This document shows positions 37,301 through 46,999 of a DNA stretch of 64,000 bases, piece after piece. The position numbers were made by a program, and so were the translations under genes. Every line of letters begins with the position of its first letter. Position 1 is the stretch's first letter. Origin of the DNA: Isoetes taiwanensis (taxonomy: Eukaryota; Streptophyta; Lycopodiopsida; Isoetales; Isoetaceae); NCBI GenBank assembly GCA_021234155.1, contig JAJEKV010000412.1, forward strand, positions 162,069 to 226,068. Reading direction: 5' to 3'. The notes under the pieces are model-generated. The model was not told the DNA's origin. It worked only from the letters and a program-made list of their open reading frames with translations, and ran no database searches.

Positions 37301-38311
37301 ATGATCCTAAAAAGTTCTAAAGTAAGCATAGATCTCCTCACGCTTCTCAGAATTGCACCTAGCTATAGAGAGAAAATATTGAGGTCTAATAATGTTGAAC
37401 AAATTTCATTTGCTGATGTGCATGAGACAGAGAAAGTTATATTAACTCAAGAAGAAAAAGATCCAGGTGCCTTCACCTGCTCAGCTAGTTTAGGTAACTT
37501 GCATTTATCTAGAGTCTTGCTAGATGGAGGCTCTCCACTAAATGTTATGCCTCAGCATGTAATGAAGAAGTGTGGTCTTGCTGTCACTCAACCATCACCT
37601 GTCATATTAAGGTCATTCTCCAATGCTAAAATAAAACCCATAGGACTAGTGACAAAGGTGCCAATAGAAATTGAAGGTATAATTGTTGAGGCCAGTTTCA
37701 TAGTTGTGGCTTTTGAAGATAATTGTGATGTGACTGACATATATGACTTGTTGTTGGGAAGGAGATGGTTATCCACTGTAGATGCTAGACCTGTCTGGTC
37801 CAAAGGGCAGTGTACCATTTCAAATGGAGCAAGAACTGTAACTCTATACAACAAAACAGGTGATGCTAATCTGTACAACTTTATAGAACAAGACATGTTG
37901 ATTGAAGATGAGCCAGGTGTGTTAAAAATGCCTGTTTCTGTTTGCAAACCAATAGAAATCATACCTACCTGTTTAGGTGACCTTAGCATGGAAGCAAATC
38001 TCAATAAAGGTGTATTGTGGTTTGATGGTGGAATTTCAATCAAATTGAATATAGCATCTTCTGCAGCTGTGATCAGAAACTGTGCCAATAAACTCTTATC
38101 CAAAGTTGGTAGAGTGCATGAAGGAATCACTTCAAATATGGCCGAATATAAGGCACTCATAGCTGGCTTAGAAGAATCTTTGGCTTTAGGTTTGACTAAC
38201 ATATCTATCTTTGGTGATTCTCAATTGATATGCGAGACAAGTCCATCGGAGAATACCACGGACCAAAAACCAAGACATGTCGAGCTCAAAGAAAGGGTTT
38301 GCAACTTCTAA
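37301..38311 (+). CDS. Copy B: protease to archaeal RNase H, clean segment
   Basis: A 336-codon open stretch within the polyprotein. The protease region has VLLDGGSPLNVMPQHV (active-site Asp at 37,523), an IVVAFED segment and DLLLGRRWL, as in Tat-type aspartic proteases. It is followed directly, after about 80 residues, by the archaeal-type RNase H start GVLWFDGGISIKL (Asp at 38,024), then NMAEYKALIAGLEESLALG and ISIFGDSQLIC. The frame is then lost at about 38,235, where other copies read CAGACAGGTCACTGGAG-like sequence. It shows that RNase H follows the protease, before RT. Confidence 0.85.
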   Translation: MILKSSKVSIDLLTLLRIAPSYREKILRSNNVEQISFADVHETEKVILTQEEKDPGAFTCSASLGNLHLSRVLLDGGSPLNVMPQHVMKKCGLAVTQPSPVILRSFSNAKIKPIGLVTKVPIEIEGIIVEASFIVVAFEDNCDVTDIYDLLLGRRWLSTVDARPVWSKGQCTISNGARTVTLYNKTGDANLYNFIEQDMLIEDEPGVLKMPVSVCKPIEIIPTCLGDLSMEANLNKGVLWFDGGISIKLNIASSAAVIRNCANKLLSKVGRVHEGITSNMAEYKALIAGLEESLALGLTNISIFGDSQLICETSPSENTTDQKPRHVELKERVCNF

Positions 38312-39555
38312 GCAAGTTCAAGGCTTGGGAGATCAAACATATACCTAGGGAGGAAAATTGTGAAGCAGATGCACTTTGCAGAACCGTGCTCCTCGACTAT
38401 TTGGCTGAGGGAGCTATAAATGAAGATGAATTAAACAAGGAAGATGCAACACAACTTATCCTATTCTGGTGATAGATGCACAGCAAGAGAAGGAGGTAAA
38501 AGAGTTAACTATCAACAAAAATGGACAGGTAAGAACACTTTTCCTTGGAGATCTTTTTGATAGCAAAGATGAGGCTTCCTTAAAAGTTTTCTTTGAGAGC
38601 TGGAAAGATGTATTTGCCTGGGATTATACAGAATTAGTGGGAGTGAGGACTGATATCTGTGAATTTGAAATAAAGATAAAAGAAGATGCTAAACCTGTAA
38701 TGCAAAAACTCAGGAGAATAAATGCATCACTGCTTACCTTGATCAGAGAGGAATTATTGAAGATGAAAGAAGCTGAGGTTATTAAAGAGATAACAAATCC
38801 TGACTGGCTGTCTGTCTTGCATTGTTCCAGTAGAAAAGAAGAATAAGAGCATTAGGATTTGTATAGATTACAGGGATCTAAACGAGGCCACTATTAAAGA
38901 TTGTTATCCATTACCATTTCTAGAAGAAGTGTTACATGCAACTGCAGGGAAAGAAATATATTCTTTTTTAGATGGATTTTTGGGTTTCAATCAGATCAAG
39001 ATAAAAGAGGCAGATCAAGCTAAGACCTCTTTCATAACCCCTTGGGGTACTTTTGCCATGATGAAAATGCCATTTGGCTTGATGAATGCATATGCTACCT
39101 TTCAAAGAGCAATGGATAAAATATTTCAAAGCATGCCAATGTCAATCTTTAGAATTTTCTTGGATGATTTGTGCCTAGGAACTTCTCTAACTAAACATAT
39201 GGAGTTGCTGACAATGACAATGGAGTTGTGCAGGAAGGGTGGAGTGTGTTTGAATCCAAAGAAGTGTGTATTTCTCTGCTCTAAAGGTGAATTCTTTGGG
39301 TCATGAGGTGTCTACTCAAGGAATCAAAGTATCTGAAGGAAAAATGGAGGCTTTGAAGAAATTAGCTCCACCTAAAACCCTAAAACAGGTGAAGAGTTTC
39401 ATGGGCTTGACAAGTTTTTTGAGAATGTATGTGCCTAACTTTTCACACATCATAAGTCCTTTGGCGCCTCGACGCGTGTTGGCAAGTATAATAAGAGTGA
39501 GAGCAAATTTATTGCAATAGAATGGACAGATGAATGCCAAGCTGCATTTGACCTG

Positions 39556-40098
39556 TTGATAACTTCCATATGCCAATCAGAGATTCTGAAACCACCAGAC
39601 CTTGCTCAACCATTCCAGGCATATATCAGTGTCACTAGCAAAGCTGTAGGCATAGCACTCATGCAGAAACATGGGATAATATCTTTTGCCAGCAAAATTT
39701 GGTCTGATGCTGAGAACAGATACCCTAGAATGGAAAAAAGTGCAGCTGGAATAATGTTTTTTCTGCAAAGGCTTGGTCATATAGTTCAACACAATGAGGT
39801 GAAAGTAATGATACATCAAAATCCTATCCCCATGCTGTTCCAGAAAACTCAGAGTAAGGCTAAATTATGTAGATGGGCATGCAAGATACAGGATTACAAT
39901 TTAAAGGTTAGGACTGTCAAAACAATCAAGGGTCCTAGTGATTATTTGACCTTTAAGGTGTTTGAGTTTGAAGATTTTAATGGTTTAAGTACTGATGAAG
40001 TGTGTGAAATTGCTACTAACCTTGTGCTATCTAGTAAAATGCAAGAGGACTGGCAGGATGAAATCATCAAGTTTCTCAAACATGAAGAGGTACCGTAA
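39556..40098 (+). CDS. Copy B: degenerate RT-linked RNase H and connection to integrase
   Basis: In canonical RNase H the first catalytic Asp lies in a DAS-like motif; here the site reads AYISVTSKAVGIAL. AENRYPRMEKSA keeps the Glu, but the TDH-type Asp is replaced in VMIHQNPIPML; the end PSDYLT keeps an Asp. The pattern (AVS-like start, AETRYP-like motif) matches the degenerate RNase H of Tat elements, which probably acts as a structural connection. It is followed by DEIIKFLKHEEVP, which in Tat elements lies just before integrase. No second RNase H intervenes. Copies D and E show the same substitutions, so the loss is ancestral. Confidence 0.8.
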   Translation: MITSICQSEILKPPDLAQPFQAYISVTSKAVGIALMQKHGIISFASKIWSDAENRYPRMEKSAAGIMFFLQRLGHIVQHNEVKVMIHQNPIPMLFQKTQSKAKLCRWACKIQDYNLKVRTVKTIKGPSDYLTFKVFEFEDFNGLSTDEVCEIATNLVLSSKMQEDWQDEIIKFLKHEEVP

Positions 40099-40154
40099 AA
40101 CTTTACGGCGATCGGTTGAGAAGATTCAAAGAAAAGCAAAAACATACGTAATGA

Positions 40155-41327
40155 TTGGAGAGGTATTATGTAAGATTGATCAATCTCGGTGTTTTACTAA
40201 GGTGTGTTGATAGGTCGAAGTCGAAGTTGATTCTAGAAGCTTGCCATGAAGGAATTTGTGGAGGTCATTATGCAGCTGATACAACTGCAAAAAAGATACT
40301 CAGGTCTGGATATTACTCGCCCAGCTTGTTTAAAGATTGTTATGAGACTATCAGGAGATGCCATAAATGCCAGATACATGGAAAAAGAATTCTTCAGCCT
40401 GCTGCCTTGACTAGCATCACATCTCCAGGTCCATTCCAAACTTGGGGACTAGACTTCATAGGGCCTATACATCCAAATTCTCCCTCTCAGCATGAATACA
40501 TACTAGTGGCAACAGATTTTTTCACCAAATGGGCAGAAGCTGTCCCATTGAGACAAGCAAATGCTTCAACAACTGCTAGGTTCCTCCATGAAAACATTTG
40601 CACTAGATTTGGTATTCCTCTGAAAATAGTTTCTGACAGAGGCACACAGTTCATAAATGATGTGATCAGCAACCTCCTAAAAACCTTGAAAGTAAAGCAT
40701 GTGAAAAGCTCAGCATACTACCCTCAGGGCAATGGCCAAGCTGAGTCCACCAACAAAGTTCTAAAAGGTATTTTCAAGAAGACAATAGAGGTACATAAAA
40801 AGGATTGGCACCTTAAATTACATGATGCAATTTGGGCATATAGAACTACAATTAAAAATGCTACTAATCATACACCTTTTGCTCTTGTCTATGGTGTTGA
40901 GGCTGTTATTCCAGTGGAACTAGAGTTGCCTTCCTTAAGGTTAGCTCTAAAGATTCAAATGCAGATGGAGGAAGCATACAAGGATAGGTTTGATAGGTTG
41001 CTCCATCTAGAAGAAGAGAGGTTTGAAGCAGAGAATGCCATCTTGCTTAAGAAGGCAAAAGATGCAGCAGCATTCAAAGCCATTCACAAATTGCAAGGAA
41101 GTTTCAAAGAGGGGGAGCTAGTTCTCAAATGGGACAAGGCAAGGGAAAACACAGCAGGTAAATTTGACTGCTTATGGGAAGGGCCATACAAAATCTGTGG
41201 ACAAGCAGGTACAAATTCTTACTTCCTAGAAGATATCACAACAGGTCAGCAGCTCATGAACCCTATAAACATATTACATCTAAAAAGATATTGGCAACAA
41301 CATATTTGTATGAGTTTGTTTGAATAA
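40155..41327 (+). CDS. Copy B: integrase, intact frame
   Basis: A 390-codon stretch that inserts the cDNA into the genome. It has the HHCC zinc module (CHEGICGGHYAADT...RRCHKCQ) and a DDE core: Asp in TWGLDFIGPIHP, Asp in IVSDRGTQFIND and Glu in YYPQGNGQAESTNKVL. A GPY/F-like module (LWEGPYKICGQAGTNSYFLE) follows near the C-terminus. There is no chromodomain after it; the frame ends MSLFE. The first residues belong to the RNase H-integrase joint. Confidence 0.9.
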   Translation: MERYYVRLINLGVLLRCVDRSKSKLILEACHEGICGGHYAADTTAKKILRSGYYSPSLFKDCYETIRRCHKCQIHGKRILQPAALTSITSPGPFQTWGLDFIGPIHPNSPSQHEYILVATDFFTKWAEAVPLRQANASTTARFLHENICTRFGIPLKIVSDRGTQFINDVISNLLKTLKVKHVKSSAYYPQGNGQAESTNKVLKGIFKKTIEVHKKDWHLKLHDAIWAYRTTIKNATNHTPFALVYGVEAVIPVELELPSLRLALKIQMQMEEAYKDRFDRLLHLEEERFEAENAILLKKAKDAAAFKAIHKLQGSFKEGELVLKWDKARENTAGKFDCLWEGPYKICGQAGTNSYFLEDITTGQQLMNPINILHLKRYWQQHICMSLFE

Positions 41328-41453
41328 GATAGCCATTTGGATAGTTAGCTACTTGAATTATTAGAGACACTAGCTTTAAAATTAATGGGTATGTTCCTTA
41401 AAGATGTGGGTGCTTGTGCTCTTTTGATGTTATTTTGAAATTACTTTCATAAA

Positions 41454-41456
<3 letters not shown>

Positions 41457-41503
<47 letters not shown>
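41457..41503 (+). repeat. Long purine tract after integrase, copy B
   Basis: A pure A/G run ending AGAGAAAATAGG, 130 bp after the integrase stop. Counterparts are at 54,934-54,978 (D) and 63,651-63,691 (E), with different A/G patterns. It is about 770 bp from the 3' LTR, too far for the usual polypurine tract. Its length and composition differ between copies, as expected for a homopolymer-like run. Confidence 0.8.
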
Positions 41504-41685
41504 TAGGTTTTAACTTTGATATCTTGTGTGTATTATGATGTTGCAGGTTGAGATCACAGTCATGAAAGCCTAGGAGGAGTTGTTTTCTAACATATGTAGA
41601 ACTTGCCATGACAGGTTCACCAGTCTGAATAATCTCCACCTGAGCAAATAGTTGCCCTCCAATTCATATCAGCCAGAATTCTTCA

Positions 41686-42240
41686 TTGATGCAGGATCCC
41701 AAACAGCTAAACATGACTACAGTTAGCTGGGAGAACGTGGTACTGACATCATGTATTTTTCCACACTGGCAGGTCCACCTGATACATTCCATCCATTTTC
41801 ATCTGCCTTTGTTCCATTCTCATCTAGCCCTTGCTTCCCAAATCATTTTCAAAAAAGAGAGAACACAGCTTGCTACCTTCCATAAGCCTTCCATAAAGGT
41901 GGCTCAAGTTTTAGAAAAAGATAAAAATACTCCCAACTCAAGTCACTGTTCCTGCTCCACACATCTTTCAAGAGAAGTCAAACAAGTCAAGTCAGGTCAC
42001 GAGTCAAGTCACTCTCAAAATCAAGTCCCTGTTCCAGCTCCATACAAACATCCTTCTGAAGACATTCACTCAAGCATCATTCACATTACTATGTCCATCT
42101 GCACAGACTTTCTCCAACTTCATTTCCATTTTTTTCATCTCTTTTTATCACTTTTGCTGCCCATATTCTCAGAATTTTCATTCTCTTGCACTACCATCAT
42201 TACTCTTCTGTCATATTCCATTTTTTGCTCACAAGGCTGA
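41686..42240 (+). CDS. Open frame between integrase and 3' LTR, function unknown
   Basis: A 184-codon frame in the position where an additional gene sits in some LTR elements. It is basic and Ser/His-rich in the middle, with a hydrophobic stretch near the end (FHFFHLFLSLLLPIF). The same frame is open in A (from 33,066), C (46,533-46,964) and D (55,161-55,751), and it is retained in the deletion copies. I recognise no family, and copies are too similar for openness to prove coding. It could be non-coding sequence needed for reverse transcription or packaging. Confidence 0.25.
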   Translation: MMQDPKQLNMTTVSWENVVLTSCIFPHWQVHLIHSIHFHLPLFHSHLALASQIIFKKERTQLATFHKPSIKVAQVLEKDKNTPNSSHCSCSTHLSREVKQVKSGHESSHSQNQVPVPAPYKHPSEDIHSSIIHITMSICTDFLQLHFHFFHLFLSLLLPIFSEFSFSCTTIITLLSYSIFCSQG

Positions 42241-42275
42241 GGGGACCAGCTATTTCTTTTCCTTGTTTAGAATGA

Positions 42276-44744
42276 TGTTGCCCTGCTATGGCAACATGGC
42301 AAGGTGCCATCAAATCTTATTCATATTGCAGAAGAAAGAAGATACTATGTTGAAGAACCAAGTGAAGACATTGAACTGGAATCAAGGCCACACATTGAGA
42401 GGATCTAAGCATCTAGAAGTTTGGAAGACCCCTGTGAAGTTTGCAAGCTATGAAAATGGTATTTTTCTCCTTCATGTTGTCATTTCTACTCTATTCCTTC
42501 ACATTGATCTCATTTCCAACATACCATTACCCTTATTTTGTTTTTTGCATCTCCACACCCTATACCATTATTCATCTCACACATAGCCTCTTGTTCCATA
42601 GTTGACCTACCACTACCTAAGGCACAATTTCCAAGAAAGTTGTTACACCAAAGAGATTGCCTAGCATCAAGTTTCATGTTACTATTCTTCACCACACCAT
42701 TCCATTATCATGCACTTCACACCAAGTAGCTAAAGCTAAAAAAGCACTTTTTGCTAGCCAAAAAAAAAAAAAAAAAAAAAGGGAAAAGCTAAGCACGAAT
42801 TTGCCTAATCACCACTTCTAGGTGACATGGCATGATGGCTCGACACACATGTCATCACCTACAAAGCTACTTGGGTCCACCCATTATTTGCTACTTCCAT
42901 GTGTCATCCACCAAGTTGCCACCTAAGCAACAAGTGTCCACATCACCACATCACTCCACACCATTACATCACTCAACATCATTACATCATTCTACATCAT
43001 CACATCACTTTACATCATCAAATGATGACTAGGCAAGTTTTGACCAAACCCAAAAAGTTGGTCAACCATAAGATTGAAATGCTTGGAAAATGAGCCTATT
43101 AGCCTTGTTCTTCCTCCTTGCCACCTCATTCTAAACCTATTGCCAAAAAATCATTTTGACTAGGGGAAAAGATGGTTGCCAACCCTTAAGTGCCACATCA
43201 TCATCATTTTTGCCACCTCACCAAGTCCCATGCCTAGTCACTCCATTTATTTTTCCCACAAAAAAATCAAAGTATTGCACTCAAAAATTTGATGATACCA
43301 GCTGGTAGCCCTCATGAAATCATGCCACCTGGCACAAACATTTTTCAAAGAAGAGTTTATATTGACCTTCTAAATGGCTTCCTTGGGAAACGTGCCTCAT
43401 TGTAAAAAATGGTAAAACCTACCTACATCTACCCCCCATCTATCTACCCTCTCATCCTCTGCCAAGTGGCGTCCCCCCTGGCATGCCAAGTCGAAACACG
43501 AGCCGAGCTTGGCGTGGGAGGAGACCACGTAATCAATAAACAGGAAAATGGATCTCTATTTATACCTTGGTCGACTTTTTTCATTTCTTTGTGGGATAAT
43601 TGTTCTTGAGAAAACTCAGAACCCTAAAATCTAACTTGCCAAGAACCTGTTTTTTTTCTTCGATCGAACTAAGCAATCATTGCATTGGCTAACCATTTTG
43701 TCCTGCTGCACACAAAGAAACACCCAAACCGACCAGAATCATAGCCAAGACTCTGAATTTGCCAAGATCCGGCCGGAAACAGAGTTTTTTAAAAAGGGGA
43801 TTTGTTCGACAGAGAAATTTGTGGGCTTTTGCGCGATTCAAAGACGGAAGTGACACGAAGAGTGAAGTCGGAATTGATGCCGAGATCCTCCCGCCTTTAA
43901 GAAATCAATCCCGAGGCATATTATGATCGATTTGTATCCAAAAATTCATGATTTGTGTATTTTAGAGATGTCCCTGTTGATTGATCATCCCGATCATTAG
44001 CATGATATCAAATGTGATGACTCGTTTTCAGTTGAATGAAAATCGACCTTGGAAAATATCATTTGTTGCGTGTGCATTTGAATTAACTTGAAAAATAAAA
44101 AAAAAACTACATATCTCAGATCCGGGTTGCATTCGAGGCTCTAGTTGCATTTAGTACAATCATTTGGGAAAGGAAAAGTTAGAAAAGTAAAAAAAAAAGG
44201 GGGAGGATCAATCTCCTAATGTTTCAAAGTCTGTCTCATTCTTTCTATAGATATTTGATGCTTAGACATGTTTTTTAAATCACACAATCGATTTTTTGAC
44301 CTTGAAAACAAAGATGCACCTATTGTGTGTCCTATGTTCCTTTGCCAAAATTTAGTTGAATCAAAAATTCATCATCATTTTCATTTGGCAAAATTTAGTG
44401 CATCATCCATCCATTGACCGGTTCCCGACTTAGTCAAGAATCAATATTCCTCACCAACTGTGGGAGATTTTTGCACAGACTTTCTACAACACTTTTTACA
44501 CATATCATGACATCATGCTATGCTTATTTGGGCTCAAAATGTCGGATGCATTGGTTTTCGTGCTTGTTTGAGCAGGGACTAGCTTTTTAGCTTTAGGGAA
44601 ACTAGTGAAATCTTGTTTTCTAGAGGTCTAAATACAGATATCCCAAAGACGAAAGTGATCACCTCAAGTGATCCGGAGGTCCTAGACCAAGACTATTACT
44701 TCTTTGACCTAAGGTTGGTGGTTTAGCCAGGTTTGCCGTCAACA
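42276..44744 (+). repeat. LTR3 (shared by copies B and C)
   Basis: 2,469 bp, TGTTGCCCTG...GTCAACA. It shares with LTR4, but not LTR1, 2 or 5, TTTTTCCCAC (about 43,250), ATTGCACTC (about 43,275), ACCAGCTGG (about 43,300) and GGTTCC before GAC (about 44,420). The part from about 43,850 to 44,700 is full of CAG/CTG-associated changes. Confidence 0.9.
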
Positions 44745-44747
44745 TTT

Positions 44748-44767
44748 TGGAGGTCCTACCGAGATTT
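44748..44767 (+). promoter_or_regulatory. Primer-binding site, copy C (tRNA-Gln)
   Basis: Identical 20-nt site three bases after LTR3. Confidence 0.8.
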
Positions 44768-44789
44768 CCACCTGGTTTTCGAAGAACTC

Positions 44790-46498
44790 ATGGCTCCTAG
44801 AGGAAGAAATGAACAACAAGAAGCCCCAGAATCATTGTAACCACAAGGAGTACATTTGCAAACCGTGGTGCAGCCAAATTGTGCAATCCCACAGTATTTT
44901 GAGCTAAGTTTGCCCATTACTCCACCCATATTTGAACCAACTATGAATGCTAACCATTTTCTGAAAGTATTTGATGAATATTATAGAGATTATGGTTGTA
45001 AAAAGGGCTGTAGATTCTCTGAGTTTAAGAGATGCATGAAATCTGATGAGGCATATGCTTGGTGTGAGCATGTGACCTCAGTTATGGGTACTGATACATA
45101 TGAGAGTCTTGTGCAGCAATTTTTGGCTAGGTTTGGCAAACTATCTGCCCCTCAAGAATTAGCAAATGAGCTACAAACTTTTTGCATAAGGGCAGGTGAA
45201 AGTATCAACCACTATGTGGAGAGGTTTAGTGCATATTTGAGAAAATGCCAAAAGAGTCAGGTACCTACTCCCACACTCTATTTCGTAGCTGCTTTCATTA
45301 AAGGACTGTCACCAAGGCCTAAGGTGCACAGAAAGATGCTAAAAATTCAAAATCAGGAAGGTTTTGATACCATACACAAAGCTTTTGAAAAGGCAACTAA
45401 AATCTCTAATGATATGTCTTTTCTGCCTGATAATCATGTGAACCATTGTGCTGACCCTTTTTATCCAGATTGTGAGCAGGAGTATGAGCATGTGCCTGTG
45501 TATGCAGTGCAAAAAGAAAGAAGAAAATCCAAAGATGAAGAAGCTACACCTAAAATCAGTGAATCCAAGAGTGAGATGGCCAAAATGTCTGAGACCATTG
45601 CAGAGCTAACCAAACAACTTTTGGAGTTGAAGAACAACAAAAAAACTTATCCTCCTTGTGCACATTGTTTCAAAGATACTCATCCTTCTGATATTTGCTA
45701 TTACAGGGCATGCTTAAAATGTGGAAAAAAAGGTCATTTTGGAAAGATCTGCCCTGTGTGCAATTTCTGCAAGGAAATAGGTCATCTTGAGGACAAATGT
45801 TTTGTTAAAGAATACTTTGACAAGCAGGACAAAGGCAAGAAATTGGAAGGGACATCTGCCATTAGGTTTGTAGAGGAATATGAGGAGCAGGAGGAGATCA
45901 TGGTGGTGCAAACAAGAAAAATGGTGGAAAGTGGAACACCTGCAGATAAAAGTATGAGCAAGAACATTCCTGTCAACAGAGAAGTTCAGGTAATAGCTCC
46001 ACCTCCTTTTGAGAAGTTTAATAAAAAGGACAAAGAGTTAGATGAGCTAGATATGATCCTAAAAAGTTCTAAAGTAAGCATAGATCTCCTCACGCTTCTC
46101 AGAATTGCACCTAGCTATAGAGAGAAAATATTGAGGTCTAATAATGTTGAACAAATTTCATTTGCTGATGTGCATGAGACAGAGAAAGTTATATTAACTC
46201 AAGAAGAAAAAGATCCAGGTGCCTTCACATGCTCAGCTAGTTTAGGTAACTTGCATTTATCTAGAGTCTTGCTAGATGGAGGCTCTCCACTAAATGTTAT
46301 GCCTCAGCATGTAATGAAGAAGTGTGGTTTTGCTGTCACTCAACCATCACCTGTCATATTAAGGTCATTCTCCAATGCTAAAATAAAACCCATAGGACTA
46401 GTGACAAAGGTGCCAATAGAAATTGAAGGTATAATTGTTGAGGCGGGTTTTCATAGTTGTGGCTTTTGAAGATAATTGTGATGTGACTGACATATATG
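44790..46498 (+). CDS. Copy C: Gag plus truncated protease (cleanest Gag; deletion derivative)
   Basis: The Gag start at 44,790 is followed by an apparent TAA at 44,838 where copies A and B read GGA; after it, a 538-codon frame is open from 44,856 to 46,469. It holds the capsid-like region (FEPTMNANHFLKVFDEYYRD and the retrotransposon Gag signature with VQQFLARFGK). Three consecutive CCHC knuckles follow: CAHCFKDTHPSDIC (45,657), CLKCGKKGHFGKIC (45,711) and CNFCKEIGHLEDKC (45,759). The protease active site DGGS is at 46,275. The frame slips near 46,443 at a CCAG site, and coding ends at the junction 46,498/46,499, identical to copy A. Pol enzymes are absent, so it would need a full copy to move. 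Confidence 0.88.
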
Positions 46499-46999
46499 CC
46501 ACCTGATACATTCCATCCATTTTCATCTGCCTTTGTTCCATTCTCATCTAGCCCTTGCTTCCCAAATCATTTTCAAAAAAGAGAGAACACAGCTTGCTAC
46601 CTTCCATAAGCATTCCATAAAGGTGGCTCAAGTTTTAGAAAAAGATAAAAATACTCCCAACTCAAGTCACTGTTCCTGCTCCACACATCTTTCAAGAGAA
46701 GTCAAACAAGTCAAGTCAGGTCACGAGTCAAGTCACTCTCAAAATCAAGTCCCTGTTCCAGCTCCATACAAACATCCTTCTGAAGACATTCACTCAAGCA
46801 TCATTCACATTACTATGTCCATCTGCACAGACTTTCTCCAACTTCATTTCCATTTTTTTCATCTCTTTTTATCACTTTTGCTGCCCATATTCTCAGAATT
46901 TTCATTCTCTTGCACTACCATCATTACTCTTCTGTCATATTCCATTTTTTGCTCACAAGGCTGAGGGGACCAGCCATTTCTTTTCCTTGTTTAGCATGA
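46499..46999 (+). other. 3' internal region of copy C
   Basis: Runs from the deletion junction (TATATG/CCACC) to LTR4; equivalent to 33,032-33,534. It contains AAGGCTGAGGGGA shortly before the LTR. Confidence 0.75.

Larger units (their letters stand above)
36024..41327 (+). pseudogene. Copy B: full-length gag-pol with frameshifts
   Basis: Domain order on the plus strand: Gag (36,024-about 37,050), protease (DGGS Asp at 37,523; clean frame 37,301-38,311), archaeal-type RNase H (from FDGG at 38,024), RT (about 38,640-39,500), degenerate RT-linked RNase H (about 39,556-39,960), integrase (40,155-41,327). Gag and the RNase H/RT joint are broken by small indels, nearly all at CAG or CTG, for example GGCGCCTCGACGCG near 39,463 where copies D and E read GGCAGCTCTGACACG. 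The protease through early RNase H and the whole integrase read cleanly. No stop separates Gag from Pol in the clean copy C, suggesting a single polyprotein. It is probably a young, near-intact element damaged mainly by sequence error. Confidence 0.88.

Noticed and set aside
37588-38202. Long minus-strand open frames antisense to pol (also at 51,056-51,673 and 52,782-53,288)
   Set aside because: They recur only where the plus-strand polyprotein is clean and reflect its codon bias; no independent family similarity.
37746-41774. Reading the segment missing in A and C as a spliced intron
   Set aside because: Its ends are ACTTG and CAGGT, with no GT-AG or GC-AG pair and no shift ambiguity, so a deletion is the simpler reading.
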